From Aphrocallistes beatrix (lineage: Eukaryota; Porifera; Hexactinellida; Sceptrulophora; Aphrocallistidae): a stretch of DNA of 64,000 nucleotides. The notes beneath the pieces are model-generated. The model saw nothing but the letters and a program-made list of their open reading frames with translations. It searched no databases and was not told the origin of the DNA. The DNA is taken from assembly GCA_963281255.1 (NCBI GenBank), contig OY725488.1, positions 5,615,524 to 5,679,523 of the forward strand, in the 5' to 3' direction. The translations under genes were made by a program, and so were the position numbers. Shown one piece after another: positions 1-12,419 of this stretch; the first letter of the stretch is position 1; every line of letters starts with the position of its first letter.

Positions 1-447
1 TGCTGATACCGGTGAGCAACATCAGCCCGACAGCAACTTGCCTGAGTCACACACAACGAAAATGTTCAGCCTGTTCGTTTCCCTCCTAACGGTTTCACGG
101 TCTTTTCACCCTCTTTTCAAAGTACTTTTCATCTTTCCCTCACGGTACTTGTTTACTATCGGGCTCGTGGTTGTATTTAGCTTTAAGTGGAGTCTACCAC
201 CCACTTTGGGCTGCAATCTCAAACAACCCGACTCATCAACGGCAACCGATTACACGCTCGCATCAGGCGCAACACGTTACACGGGGCTGTCACCCTCTCC
301 GGCACACTATTCCAAGCAGACTTTACCTGATAGAGCTGTGCACAAGGTCACACATTCTAGACTACAATTCGCCAACTACACATAGTAGCCGGAGATTATC
401 AGCTTGAGCTAGATCCCATTTCATTCGCCATTACTCTGGGAATGCTT

Positions 448-494
<47 letters not shown>

Positions 495-516
495 ATTCTT
501 GCCTGATCTGAGGTCA
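1..516 (-). rRNA. 28S (large subunit) rRNA, 5' part, left arm
   Basis: This is the 5' end of a large-subunit rRNA gene read leftward and cut by the window edge. The start lies near the conserved stretch whose sense strand reads GACCTCAGATCAGG, followed by CCGCTGAATTTAAGC. It is identical in reverse complement to 14088-14603. The exact 5' end is approximate to a few bases. Confidence 0.95.
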
Positions 517-971
517 TTGATATGATTTGTGTACAAATATACTAGCAGGATTACACATTGGTTATGTAAATGCTATATGGCACACGTGCGATAAACTACA
601 TACATAATTGTAGACTACCATAGCTCACTCACTCTTGAAATTGCAAAACTCTTGTACTATCTTAGTGTGAAAGAAACGAGTCGTGAACTTATCCAACAAC
701 TCAATAAGCCGTCACATAGTACCAAAATAAGCAGCTTATGAAGAATGAAGTTCTCATTCGGGGCACACCATCTAGCAAACAAGCTACCCAGGAACAGAAC
801 GATAACAAGTGCAACGAACACGAGCTATAATTATCCTGAATCCGGTTACAAAGCCGCCAGACAGGGATCACCTAGGCATCCTAGGGTGGGCCTCAAAGAC
901 AATATACAAACACTATTTAACTACGTAAAGGTAGAGAGCATAATGAATGTATACGATTATATTGTGTCAGG
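517..971 (-). other. ITS2, left arm
   Basis: Spacer of about 455 nt between 5.8S and 28S of the left rRNA unit. It is removed during pre-rRNA processing. It is an exact mirror copy of 13633-14087. Open frames here, such as one at 745-1026, are chance frames. Confidence 0.9.
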
Positions 972-1129
972 AAACGACCCTCAGACAGACATGCCTCGAG
1001 CAAGCTCGAAGCGCCATTCGCGTTAGAAAATTCAATGATTCACAGATTCTGCAATTCACACTACGTATCGCAGTTGGCTGCGTTCGTCATCGACACACGA
1101 GCCGAGAGATCCACCGTTAGAAGTTGTCT
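972..1129 (-). rRNA. 5.8S rRNA, left arm
   Basis: Recognised from the sense-strand core GGTGGATCTCTCGGCTCGTG and the later GTGTGAATTGCAGAATC. The gene is about 158 nt, the normal metazoan size, and is identical to the right-arm copy at 13475-13632. The ends are set by homology and may be off by a few bases. Confidence 0.95.
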
Positions 1130-1505
1130 CAATATCACATATCTCTCCATTTCACCCAACAATATCTATTCTAGTCAATTAAGAACAAAAGTCACATAAA
1201 GCAACAACGGCAATGTAGAAAGAGGGTGCCATATTATAAGGCGGGCTGAGGGGAAATCGGTGTTGGACCCAACCACATTAACCTACAAAACCATTCATCC
1301 ACACAGGAGAATCCCACCTGTATAGGACCTTAAATATAGACACGGCCAATCTACTACAAAACCACCTCCATAATGCTGATGTTCAGGCAAGCAAAGTACT
1401 GCCTTCAAAAAACGCACTAAGGAGCGACATAAACAGTCCACATAGAACAGGATAGGTAGTCAGTATACATGATGCAGACTAGTACTACACTTCCATCGAA
1501 CACAA
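1130..1505 (-). other. ITS1, left arm
   Basis: Transcribed spacer of about 376 nt between 18S and 5.8S, the mirror of 13099-13474. No gene is seen in it. Confidence 0.9.
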
Positions 1506-1507
1506 TG

Positions 1508-1545
<38 letters not shown>

Positions 1546-1648
1546 TGACTTTTACTTCCTCTAAATGATCAAGTTTGATCAACTTCTCAACCTCCGCACA
1601 GCCATTACTGGCCGTGCAGTGTCGATCCGAAGACCTCACTAAAACATT

Positions 1649-1694
<46 letters not shown>

Positions 1695-2184
1695 ATCAGC
1701 GCAAGTTAGATGACTTGCGCTTACTAGGAATTCCTCGTTCAAGATCAAAAATTGCAAGGATCTATCCCCAGCACGATCAAGTTTCACAAGATTACCCAGC
1801 GCCTTACGGCGAAGGTTAACAACTTGTTGACTTGATCAGTGTAGCGCGCGTGCGGCCCAGAACATCTAAGGGCATCACAGACCTGTTATTGCCTCAAACT
1901 TCCTTTGATTAGGCAAGCCAACTGTCCCTCTAAGAAGTCAAACACGCCTATCCGACCAACCCAGCTCCTGCCCGAGGACAAGAGACTGAGCGGCCGTGTG
2001 GATGACGCGACTAGTTAGTAGGCTAAGGTCTCGTTCGTTAACGGAATTAACCAGACAAATCACTCCACCAACTAAGAACGGCCATGCACCACCACCCATA
2101 GAATCAAGAAAGAGCTCTCAATCTGTCAATCCTAACTATGTCCGGACCTGGTGAGGTTTCCCGTGTTGAGTCAAATTAAGCCGC

Positions 2185-2237
<53 letters not shown>

Positions 2238-2380
2238 TGACCATACTCCCCCCAGAACCCAAACACTCTTGATTTCTCGTAAGGTGCCAACGACGTCCAA
2301 TTACACGAACGTACGCTGATCCCTAGTCGGCATTGTTTATGGTTAGGACTACGACGGTATCTGATCGTCTTCGAACCCCT

Positions 2381-2443
<63 letters not shown>

Positions 2444-3475
2444 GAAATCCAAGAATTTCACCTCTGACAATTAAATACGAATGCCCCCAACTGTCCCTAT
2501 TAATCATTACTCTCTGCCTTCAAACCAACAAAATAGACACAGAGTCCTATTCCATTATTCCATGCTAATGTATTCAAGCGAGATCTGGCCTGCTTTGAAC
2601 ACTCTAATTTTTTCAAAGTAAACACCTCGCATCCAAAGCCCATCCAGTAAAGGACAGACCTCGTCTCCGAGGGAGAAGAACGATCACATGCTACACACAC
2701 GTGCAACACGGGCAGCAGGTTAGACACAAGGACCAACCGTACATACCAAGGCTAGTACAAACCACTAAAGGGCAGACCAACCCGACCGTTCCGAAATCCA
2801 ACTACGAGCTTTTTAACTGCAACAACTTTAATATACGCTATTGGAGCTGGAATTACCGCGGCTGCTGGCACCAGACTTGCCCTCCAATTGCTCCTCGTTA
2901 AGGTATTTACATTGTTCTCATTCCAATTGCAGAACCAATGAAGGAACCGCATTGTTATTTATTGTCACTACCTCCCCAGGTCGGGATTGGGTAATTTGCG
3001 CGCCTGCTGCCATCCATAGATGTGGTAGCCGTTTCTCAGGCTCCCTCTCCGGAATCGAACCCTAATTCTCCGTCACCCGTTACAACCATGGTAGGCCAAT
3101 ACCCTACCATCGACAGTTGATAGGGCAGAAACTTGTATGAAGCGTCGCCAGCGCAAGGCCATGCGATCCGAAAAGTTAGCATGAATCACCAATCTAACCG
3201 CCACTCGCGCAACCGTGAAGCCACGCAAGCAGCGCATTGGTTTTGGATCTAATAAATACATCCTATTCCGAATGCCCGAGAGCACCCAGTCAGGAATTCA
3301 AGCATGTATTAGCTCTATGTTACTACGGTTATCCATGTAGTTCAAATACCATCAAAGAAACTAGAACTGATTTAATGAGCCATTCGCAGTTTCATCTAGA
3401 ACCAGATTTATACTTAGACATGCATGGCTTAATCTTTGAGACAAGCATATGACTACTGGCAGGATCAACCAGGTA
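1506..3475 (-). rRNA. 18S (small subunit) rRNA, left arm
   Basis: Complete small-subunit rRNA gene. The sense strand begins TACCTGGTTGATCCTGCCAG and ends GTGAACCTGCGGAAGGATCA. The length is about 1970 nt, longer than the roughly 1.8 kb usual in animals. It is base-for-base identical to the right-arm gene and transcribed away from the central spacer. Confidence 0.97.
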
Positions 3476-4678
3476 GCAGAGTAAATAATTCAAAGAATTA
3501 TTTCTTTCCAACGTGTTAATGTGTGCCGGCTGAAATCAAATGAAATATTTTTAAAATACATAGAATTGCTCCAAGGACACAATAGATCTATGTAAAGAAA
3601 AAATATATGATTTGAAAACACCTTTGCTCACAAATCTCCGATTTAAAAGATCATCACAAAAGTGAATAACCTTCTCAATCAGAATAAGTTCCACACTCGT
3701 AAATATAAAGCGCCAACAGCTTCTAGCAAAACCCACATTTCAAAAGTTACTTTTTAAAAAGTAACTATAAGAGATATCATATAAATAAGAAGTAAATTCT
3801 CTTCAATAATAAGCACATTACAGGGCAGGAAAAGAATACCATCCACATAGCCAACTCAAATTGCAACAAACATTCAAAACTCACAATCACATAAAAGACA
3901 AGAATATCATTAAATATATGCTGCTTAAGCAATTCGTTGGACAGATAAAGGAATACCTTCCATTTGACAATACTTAAGTTGCAGTAATTTCAATGATCTA
4001 CTTGCACAACCAGTCTTTCGTTTCACTTTTTTCTCCCTCTCATATAGCTTCAAAAATACTTATTTCTATTACTTTGGTTTACAATCAATTTTCTGCTCTA
4101 TTTCTTCTCTTTGTATGTTTTCAGTGCGAAACAAAATCCACGTTTTTCATAAGGACAAGGTGCCAATGTTTAGAATTGTAGGATATAGGATTTATATAAT
4201 GAGCAATAAAATGTTCAATATAGATCAATATTGTATTAACATCCTTACTATAAAAACTCGATTAATGTGTATATATAGAGAGAGATATATATAGATATAG
4301 ATAGATATAGATATATATAGATAATGGTGAACATTTGATGGCGAACATTTGATTGATGAAATCGTCAATCTAAAATAGTCTTAATCTGCTGTTTTAATCG
4401 TATCAGCTTAAAGAAAAATATTAAAAGTGTATTTTAACGACAGTCGACTCAGTTTAATTATCCTTCCTCAAGGTAAATATTTCAACATTTGCTACCTTGT
4501 GCCTCATCCCAGAGCCATATCCATTATATATGATAGCGTTAGTGGCATATAGTGCCACAGGGTGTGAATATTTATTTAGGAATATTGTGATATACGAATA
4601 CTATTATAAATAACTTTTGCCGGGCAGGCAATGTGTAGATAATATTAATTTTGGATATCATTCAGAAAAATAGTATTT
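3476..4678 (-). other. 5' external transcribed spacer and upstream spacer, left arm
   Basis: This is 1.2 kb upstream of the left 18S gene, mirrored exactly at 9926-11128. It should contain the Pol I promoter and 5' ETS, but no promoter motif can be named from sequence alone. Visible marks are a 22-bp perfect palindrome at 3745-3766 (AGTTAC, five T, five A, GTAACT), an AT-rich ATAG/ATATAG microsatellite at about 4266-4322, and a MITE-like end at about 4240-4270. Base identity with the other arm stops at 4678. Confidence 0.7.
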
Positions 4679-4695
4679 ACTTTTAACAATAAATT

Positions 4696-5045
4696 ATCAT
4701 TACTATTAAAACTCCATTAATGATTGTGTATATACAAGCGCGCTTCGCTTGCTTGCGCTGCATGGCTGGAGGACACTTTATGTCCGCTCGCCGGAGGCGA
4801 CATTTGGACACCTAGGCTCACATTGATTGATTATAAAGTAGATATCATCTCTAAATACTTCTGTCTTACTGTTATAATCGATATCACTCGAAAAATCAAT
4901 TTTTTATGCCTAATGATCACGTCTTTGTCACCTTTTTTTAGATTTAGAAATTTCAGTTGACTATAACTCAGCCATTTTAGGTCATAAAATGCTTAAATTT
5001 TAATAGAATGTGTATATTAATGTTCGCATTTCCTATAATAGCTTT
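4696..5045 (-). mobile_element. CRE/AP-1 MITE family, truncated copy A
   Basis: This copy starts 18 bp inside the spacer from the left arm end. It shows the family terminus TTACTATTAAAACTC, the GC-rich subterminal motif GCGCGCTTCGCTTGCTTGCG and the internal AACTCAGCCATTTTAGG box. The far half is missing. Confidence 0.7.
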
Positions 5046-5165
5046 GACTTTTTAAACCAGAAGAGTTATCTACAAAACTGCATTAATAATCGAAATAATT
5101 CAACATATAAAATTTTTTTACAAAAAAAATGGTCAATTTACAAGGAAGAAATAGGACACAATATA

Positions 5166-5780
5166 CTAACCCTTTAGAAACTTTTCAAATTCATTCATAA
5201 ATCGATGATCAAATGAACAGACAGATTTTCGAAGTTTTGAAAATTGTTTAAAATTCATACCAAACACGCGAGGAATTATATTTTTAGCAATTTTTTTAGC
5301 AATTTTTAGCAACTGCTTTTTTCGTAATTCTCTTTTTATTAGTAATATCAAAATTATGTCTGTTTATTATGTCCTACTACCTTTATAATTGCTGAAAAAA
5401 AAGTCTCAGAAAGTAGGATTTAGAAAATATTCATATATTTCCCTCAGTTCCATTAATTTTAACTGCTTTAGAATAATAAATAATTATCATGCAAATATCC
5501 TTACTTGACAACTTGTAGCATTACTTAACTTCAAAATATGGCATATCAAAAATTTTCATCATCAAAAGTGTGCAAAACTAGTCATTGATGACTGGCCACC
5601 CAAAAATAACCACATTCAATAGTATCCGCCCGAATCCCAGATCAATAACTTCTTTAAACCATGTCAGATCATCATTTGAATGTTGAATTCGTGTCGCATT
5701 GAATTTTCAGCAATTGGATATAGTATATATTGACCAAATTTGGAGAATTTTTTGGTTGTCCCTGCCAAGCAACGGAAACT
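5166..5780. repeat. Direct repeat unit, copy 1, within spacer
   Basis: About 400 bp (5390-5790, starting CTGAAAAAAAAGTCTC) recurs at 6738-6800 plus 7371-7710, where a second insertion splits it. Shared blocks include CTTAACTTCAAAATAT and GCCCAAAAATAA. No protein is encoded. The stretch 5046-5390 shows only AT-rich sequence. Confidence 0.6.
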
Positions 5781-6437
5781 TTTTAAAAACTTTTCAATGG
5801 AATGTTGTTACATTCCTGCGTTGCTATTGTAAAGCATTTTGGTCAGTTTGGGCCATTTCATGCAAACTGTATAATGACTAGAGCTTCAAATTTGATAGTG
5901 TTTGATAGGCAATGGACTACTTCCTATTAGGTGATAATACAACTTGACTCTAAAGTCTAGTTTAAATTGTATTATTACCTAATATGAAATAGCCAATTGC
6001 CTATCAAATACGATCAAATTTGAAGACCTAGTTCTTACAGTTTGCAGGATATGGCTGAAACTGATCAAAACGCTTTACCATAGCAACGTAGGAATGTAAC
6101 AGCATTCCATTGAAAAATTCTAAATTTTTCAAATCAACTCGTTAATCTTAATTCTACACAAAAACTCTACCATAATGACATTTAGAAGTACGCTTAAAAC
6201 AACTTAGAAAATTGCCAAAATCGTGCATAAAATGACCTGTTGCGCAATGATATGTTGACTAATCAAATTTTGACGACGAATATATGTACTTTGATGCCAC
6301 GTTTATATATGCTGGTAATACATTCTTAATGCCTATCCTACATGGTTAACTATTTTAGGCTAATCGTGTATCATTCCATTCGGCTATTACCGCATCCTTG
6401 GTTATTTTACTGTGAGGCATTATTAGAGTAGGCAATG
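5780..6437. mobile_element. Foldback element, family FB, copy 1
   Basis: Partial palindrome centred near 5960, with the left arm shorter than the right. The right arm carries the family blocks CCATAGCAACG, TTATATATGCTGGTAATACA and the terminus GAGTAGGCAATG. The same family recurs at 17095-17598, 44428-45492 and 54990-55290. No coding capacity was seen. Confidence 0.65.
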
Positions 6438-6813
6438 TTTCGACATTATTTTTAGTGTGCTTCCTATATTATTATGTTCGATCTAAGATCCAAAATAATA
6501 ATATAGTACTAGCACAGTGCTAATATGAGTGCTGGTGGCCGGCCGTAAGTGGTGCACAGACGAGAGTTTAAAAGATATCGCCCTGAAATATTTTGTGAAG
6601 CTGCGAACATATATGTAGATGTGCACCTACACATACGATTTTCAATATATGCAAAATCATATTTCTGTTCATTTTGTTCTACACCATTGAGTTTTCGCTT
6701 CTATGTTGAATATGCAAAAAGTATTCACATTTATAAATGCTGAAAAAAAAGTCTCCGATATTAGGATTTAACAAATATTTATACATACGTAACACTCAAT
6801 TTCCGAGGTATTG

Positions 6814-7370
6814 AAAAGTCGAGAGAGCATGCTCATTAAGTCCAGAGAGCATGCTCATTAGGTCCTTACATTTATACCTTCTTTATGTTCAAAAAAGGTA
6901 CAAGTATTTACTGATTTGAATCTACTACATGTGCCCTAGATACTGTACTTCCCGTACAGAGTATCACCTATAAAAATCCTGATGTAAAATTGGTTTAAAT
7001 TAGTTCGAGAAGTTTCATATACTATGTAATAACTTCCTACTATTATAAGTAGGTATGATGCTGGTAACCAATGGAGGAATGGCGGAACTTTCGTCCCCTG
7101 AAATGCCCTTTTCGCACCTAATGATTTCTCAATCAAAATGCCTCATTTTCACCCTTTTTTTCAAACATACTCCTTCCCAAAAGCCTCAATTTCCGTTACA
7201 TATTAGTGCCCGTTTATTTTGGTCTCTAATGAGACAAAAATTCCAGGGACGAAAGTTCTGCTTACCCCAATGGAGTATATAACGAGCATGCTCTCTCGAC
7301 CTAACGAGCATGCTCTCTCGACTTAACGAGCATGCTCTCTCGACTTAACGAGCATGCTCTCTCGACTTTT
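6814..7370. mobile_element. Insertion with satellite-type inverted termini
   Basis: The left end has two 22-bp units (GTCGAGAGAGCATGCTCATT type, 6818-6864). The right end has four inverse units (AACGAGCATGCTCTCTCGAC, about 7279-7366). The core GAGCATGCTC is itself a palindrome. The element interrupts the second copy of the direct repeat described at 5390. The interior encodes nothing recognisable. Confidence 0.55.
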
Positions 7371-7905
7371 TATTATAAGCAATTTCCATTAGTTTTAACA
7401 TCTTTGTAGTATTAAATAACACGCAAATATCCTTTTTCAACAACTTATAGCAGTACTTAACTTCAAAATATAGTATTTCAAAAATTTTCACCTTTAAAAG
7501 TATGAAAAATGGTCATTCATGCTTGGCCGCCCAAAAATAAACACATCTGATAGTATCCGCCAGAATCCCATATCTAAAACTTCTTTCAAACATGTTCGGG
7601 TATTATTTGAAAGAATTCGTGTCTAGCATTGAATATCCTGCAATTTGATATATATATTGACCATATTTATAGAATTTTTGGTTGTCCGTGCCTAGCAACC
7701 GTCAGGAATTTTTTCACATTCCTGGCCGTTGCTAGGAACCCGCAGCCAAAGATTTCACCAAATGTGTCCAATATATACATATATATCAAATTATTGAAAA
7801 TTTAGTGCTGAGCACGAATTCACCATTAAAATGACCATCTGACATGGTTGAAAGAAGTTATAGATATGAGACATCTCGCTTCAAAAATGTGTCCTTTTTG
7901 GGCAA
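7371..7905. repeat. Foldback repeat with GTTGCTAGG centre
   Basis: The left arm (to about 7710) and right arm (to about 7905) are imperfect reverse complements around 7716, where GCCTAGCAACCG faces GTTGCTAGGAACC. Shared distal blocks include AACTTCTTTCAA(A/C)CATGT and GCCCAAAAA. Confidence 0.55.
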
Positions 7906-7965
7906 CACCAGGTGGTTTAAGTGGCTCTAAGTAGGGAAATAATGGCATTGAAATTCTAAAAATTG

Positions 7966-8968
7966 ACTGATTGATGCTGTATAATGTATTACTAATGGTT
8001 GTGCAATGATATCGCGATCTGCATACTTCCTTTTGAATCCTTACTATCTTACACAGTCAATATTAGACGTTGCTATTTTAAGATCGAGGTCTTGATAGTT
8101 ATGATGCAAAATCCAATCATATTGTTTATTCAAGTTCACTGCTGCTAATAGTAATTAGATGAATATTGTAGACTCTGGCCTGGATTTGAATACAGTAGCC
8201 ATCAAACTAGCATAAGTAGAGATAATGCCGGTGTGAGTTAGCTAAAGAGAGAGAGAGAGCAACAAAAGATATATTCATGATACCAGTACCAAACAGAACA
8301 TCCGCTACTCTCATTCCCCTCATACAGCAGTACATCTTACCTGGAACAACAATACTGTCTGACGAATGGGCTTCATACCACAGTATTCCAGCAGCAACTT
8401 TCGATCATCTTACTGTAAACCATAGCCTCAATTTTGTGAACCCAACAACTGGCGTACTCAAACACTCAAACAATAGAATACTCAAACACTCAAACAATAG
8501 AATACTCAAACACTCAAACAATAGAAAGTACTTGGGGTAGAGCAAAGAAGTTCTTAAAGAACTCTATGACAACTAATCCCCTTCTTTTGGATACCCATTT
8601 GTCAGAGATTTCCTGGAGGAAGAAATATGGAGATAACTCATTTGAAAATTTAATTAGAGAAATTAGAAATCAATACATTGTATAAACTTGTTTAGGTATA
8701 TTATTAGAATCTATCGTCATAAATCATATTATTTGTATGTCCTAAAACTCTAATTGTGGTTCAGTAATCAAATTTTATTAAGCAATGACTAGAATCAATA
8801 AGATTGGACTTTTGTTTTGGGATTTTGCATCATAACTATCAAAACCTCGATCTTAAAATAGCAACGTCTAATATTGACTGTGTAAGATAGGAAGGATTCA
8901 AAAGGAAGTATGCAGATCGCGATATCATTGCACAACCATTAGTAATACATTATACAGCATCAATCAGT
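7966..8968 (+). mobile_element. Merlin/ISXO2-like DNA transposon, dead copy
   Basis: The terminal inverted repeats are 149 bp (7966-8114 and 8820-8968), without indels and with only a few mismatches, beginning ACTGATTGATGCTGTATAAT. They enclose a broken transposase of the IS1595/ISXO2-like (Merlin) class. The target-site duplication is not clear because the outer flanks have diverged. It lies in the rDNA spacer. Confidence 0.75.
8277..8685 (+). pseudogene. Broken Merlin/ISXO2-like transposase
   Basis: The first part (8277 to about 8465) encodes VPNRTSATLIPLIQQYILPG and then SDEWASYHSIP, which holds the second catalytic Asp of the DDE core. A 24-bp unit is then repeated three times (about 8457-8528, peptide LKHSNNRI). 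After it the homology resumes in a different frame with IESTWGRAKKF (the catalytic Glu region) and ends YGDNSFENLIREIRNQYIV-stop at 8685. The N-terminus with the first Asp is missing upstream. This is a truncated, frameshifted remnant and not a working gene. The family call comes from motif order and is fairly secure. Confidence 0.75.
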
Positions 8969-9925
8969 ATAGCAATATTTCCCCATATATTTTGGCTTAT
9001 AACATTAAAATCGGTGTAACTTGGTTGAATCTCAACCGATTTGGGTTCTCTTTCGCTCATTCCGCTTCCTGAAGGAGGTTCTATCAACACGTAAACAGCT
9101 ATTACAGTAATTCTAAAAAAAGTTGGGGGTGTAAGATAGTGCAATTGTACCAAAATTACTTTCAGCAAATTTTAAATAAAAAACAAAATGCCCATAGGTA
9201 AGGCCATCCTTAAAATGCAATTATCTAATCATGTAATTATCCACTAAGTAGTAATTTAGAAAAGGGAAAATCACTACATAGCAAACTTCACGGGGGAGAG
9301 TCACTACATAGTTAACTACCCGTGGGGAAAACAACTATGGGGGATGAATACTATATGACAGCGGCACGAGCAAGCTAAGGGTTTTTTGGAAAAAATAAAG
9401 TTTTGAAATGGTGCTAAAGAAAATTGAAATTTTCTCGTAGCACAAATTCTATAAGAAAGGTTTCATCAGGGGCACGACTTTTGATATAAGAAGTAAAAAA
9501 AATAATGCAGAAATTAATTTAAAAAAATTGATCGAGTGCATCAATCGAATATTTAATAATTTTCGAAATTTCAAAAAGTTGTCCGTTCACTTGATAAATC
9601 ACCCCTATTGTTAACACATTTCTAAAGAATTTGCATTACATGTATTGCAAAGCCACGATTTCGCCTTACCACTATTTAATTATTAATTTTCCAAACCGGA
9701 CCAGAAATGGGAGCAAAATGTAGCTTCCTTTGAGAGGGAAATGACTCTTATTTTGTGGCGGTAGTAAATATGATCATTTGAGATAGCCTACTGATCGTGG
9801 TGAGTTAAAACACTAGTCAGAATAAATCACGGTTTTTTAGTTTTTTAAAATATTTTAAAGTTTAAAGTTTTTTTTAATGTTTAAATTTTAAAGTTATAAG
9901 TTTGAAGTTTTAAAGTTTTTTAAAG
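8969..9925. other. Spacer without recognisable genes
   Basis: This AT-rich sequence next to the right arm boundary ends in a low-complexity run of TTTAAAGTTT-type repeats (about 9835-9925). No gene, RNA or clear element was seen. Confidence 0.5.
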
Positions 9926-11128
9926 AAATACTATTTTTCTGAATGATATCCAAAATTAATATTATCTACACATTGCCTGCCCGGCAAAAGTTATTTATAA
10001 TAGTATTCGTATATCACAATATTCCTAAATAAATATTCACACCCTGTGGCACTATATGCCACTAACGCTATCATATATAATGGATATGGCTCTGGGATGA
10101 GGCACAAGGTAGCAAATGTTGAAATATTTACCTTGAGGAAGGATAATTAAACTGAGTCGACTGTCGTTAAAATACACTTTTAATATTTTTCTTTAAGCTG
10201 ATACGATTAAAACAGCAGATTAAGACTATTTTAGATTGACGATTTCATCAATCAAATGTTCGCCATCAAATGTTCACCATTATCTATATATATCTATATC
10301 TATCTATATCTATATATATCTCTCTCTATATATACACATTAATCGAGTTTTTATAGTAAGGATGTTAATACAATATTGATCTATATTGAACATTTTATTG
10401 CTCATTATATAAATCCTATATCCTACAATTCTAAACATTGGCACCTTGTCCTTATGAAAAACGTGGATTTTGTTTCGCACTGAAAACATACAAAGAGAAG
10501 AAATAGAGCAGAAAATTGATTGTAAACCAAAGTAATAGAAATAAGTATTTTTGAAGCTATATGAGAGGGAGAAAAAAGTGAAACGAAAGACTGGTTGTGC
10601 AAGTAGATCATTGAAATTACTGCAACTTAAGTATTGTCAAATGGAAGGTATTCCTTTATCTGTCCAACGAATTGCTTAAGCAGCATATATTTAATGATAT
10701 TCTTGTCTTTTATGTGATTGTGAGTTTTGAATGTTTGTTGCAATTTGAGTTGGCTATGTGGATGGTATTCTTTTCCTGCCCTGTAATGTGCTTATTATTG
10801 AAGAGAATTTACTTCTTATTTATATGATATCTCTTATAGTTACTTTTTAAAAAGTAACTTTTGAAATGTGGGTTTTGCTAGAAGCTGTTGGCGCTTTATA
10901 TTTACGAGTGTGGAACTTATTCTGATTGAGAAGGTTATTCACTTTTGTGATGATCTTTTAAATCGGAGATTTGTGAGCAAAGGTGTTTTCAAATCATATA
11001 TTTTTTCTTTACATAGATCTATTGTGTCCTTGGAGCAATTCTATGTATTTTAAAAATATTTCATTTGATTTCAGCCGGCACACATTAACACGTTGGAAAG
11101 AAATAATTCTTTGAATTATTTACTCTGC
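9926..11128 (+). other. 5' external transcribed spacer and upstream spacer, right arm
   Basis: Exact mirror of 3476-4678. It contains the 22-bp palindrome (10838-10859) and the ATAG microsatellite (about 10282-10338). It presumably holds the Pol I promoter for the right unit, but no defining motif is visible. Confidence 0.7.
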
Positions 11129-12160
11129 TACCTGGTTGATCCTGCCAGTAGTCATATGCTTGTCTCAAAGATTAAGCCATGCATGTCTAAGTATAAATCT
11201 GGTTCTAGATGAAACTGCGAATGGCTCATTAAATCAGTTCTAGTTTCTTTGATGGTATTTGAACTACATGGATAACCGTAGTAACATAGAGCTAATACAT
11301 GCTTGAATTCCTGACTGGGTGCTCTCGGGCATTCGGAATAGGATGTATTTATTAGATCCAAAACCAATGCGCTGCTTGCGTGGCTTCACGGTTGCGCGAG
11401 TGGCGGTTAGATTGGTGATTCATGCTAACTTTTCGGATCGCATGGCCTTGCGCTGGCGACGCTTCATACAAGTTTCTGCCCTATCAACTGTCGATGGTAG
11501 GGTATTGGCCTACCATGGTTGTAACGGGTGACGGAGAATTAGGGTTCGATTCCGGAGAGGGAGCCTGAGAAACGGCTACCACATCTATGGATGGCAGCAG
11601 GCGCGCAAATTACCCAATCCCGACCTGGGGAGGTAGTGACAATAAATAACAATGCGGTTCCTTCATTGGTTCTGCAATTGGAATGAGAACAATGTAAATA
11701 CCTTAACGAGGAGCAATTGGAGGGCAAGTCTGGTGCCAGCAGCCGCGGTAATTCCAGCTCCAATAGCGTATATTAAAGTTGTTGCAGTTAAAAAGCTCGT
11801 AGTTGGATTTCGGAACGGTCGGGTTGGTCTGCCCTTTAGTGGTTTGTACTAGCCTTGGTATGTACGGTTGGTCCTTGTGTCTAACCTGCTGCCCGTGTTG
11901 CACGTGTGTGTAGCATGTGATCGTTCTTCTCCCTCGGAGACGAGGTCTGTCCTTTACTGGATGGGCTTTGGATGCGAGGTGTTTACTTTGAAAAAATTAG
12001 AGTGTTCAAAGCAGGCCAGATCTCGCTTGAATACATTAGCATGGAATAATGGAATAGGACTCTGTGTCTATTTTGTTGGTTTGAAGGCAGAGAGTAATGA
12101 TTAATAGGGACAGTTGGGGGCATTCGTATTTAATTGTCAGAGGTGAAATTCTTGGATTTC

Positions 12161-12223
<63 letters not shown>

Positions 12224-12366
12224 AGGGGTTCGAAGACGATCAGATACCGTCGTAGTCCTAACCATAAACAATGCCGACTAGGGATCAGCGTACGTTCGTG
12301 TAATTGGACGTCGTTGGCACCTTACGAGAAATCAAGAGTGTTTGGGTTCTGGGGGGAGTATGGTCA

Positions 12367-12419
<53 letters not shown>

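Noticed and set aside
38-385. 115-codon frame in 28S, and its mirror at 14219-14566
   Set aside because: It lies entirely in conserved rRNA sequence; chance frame.
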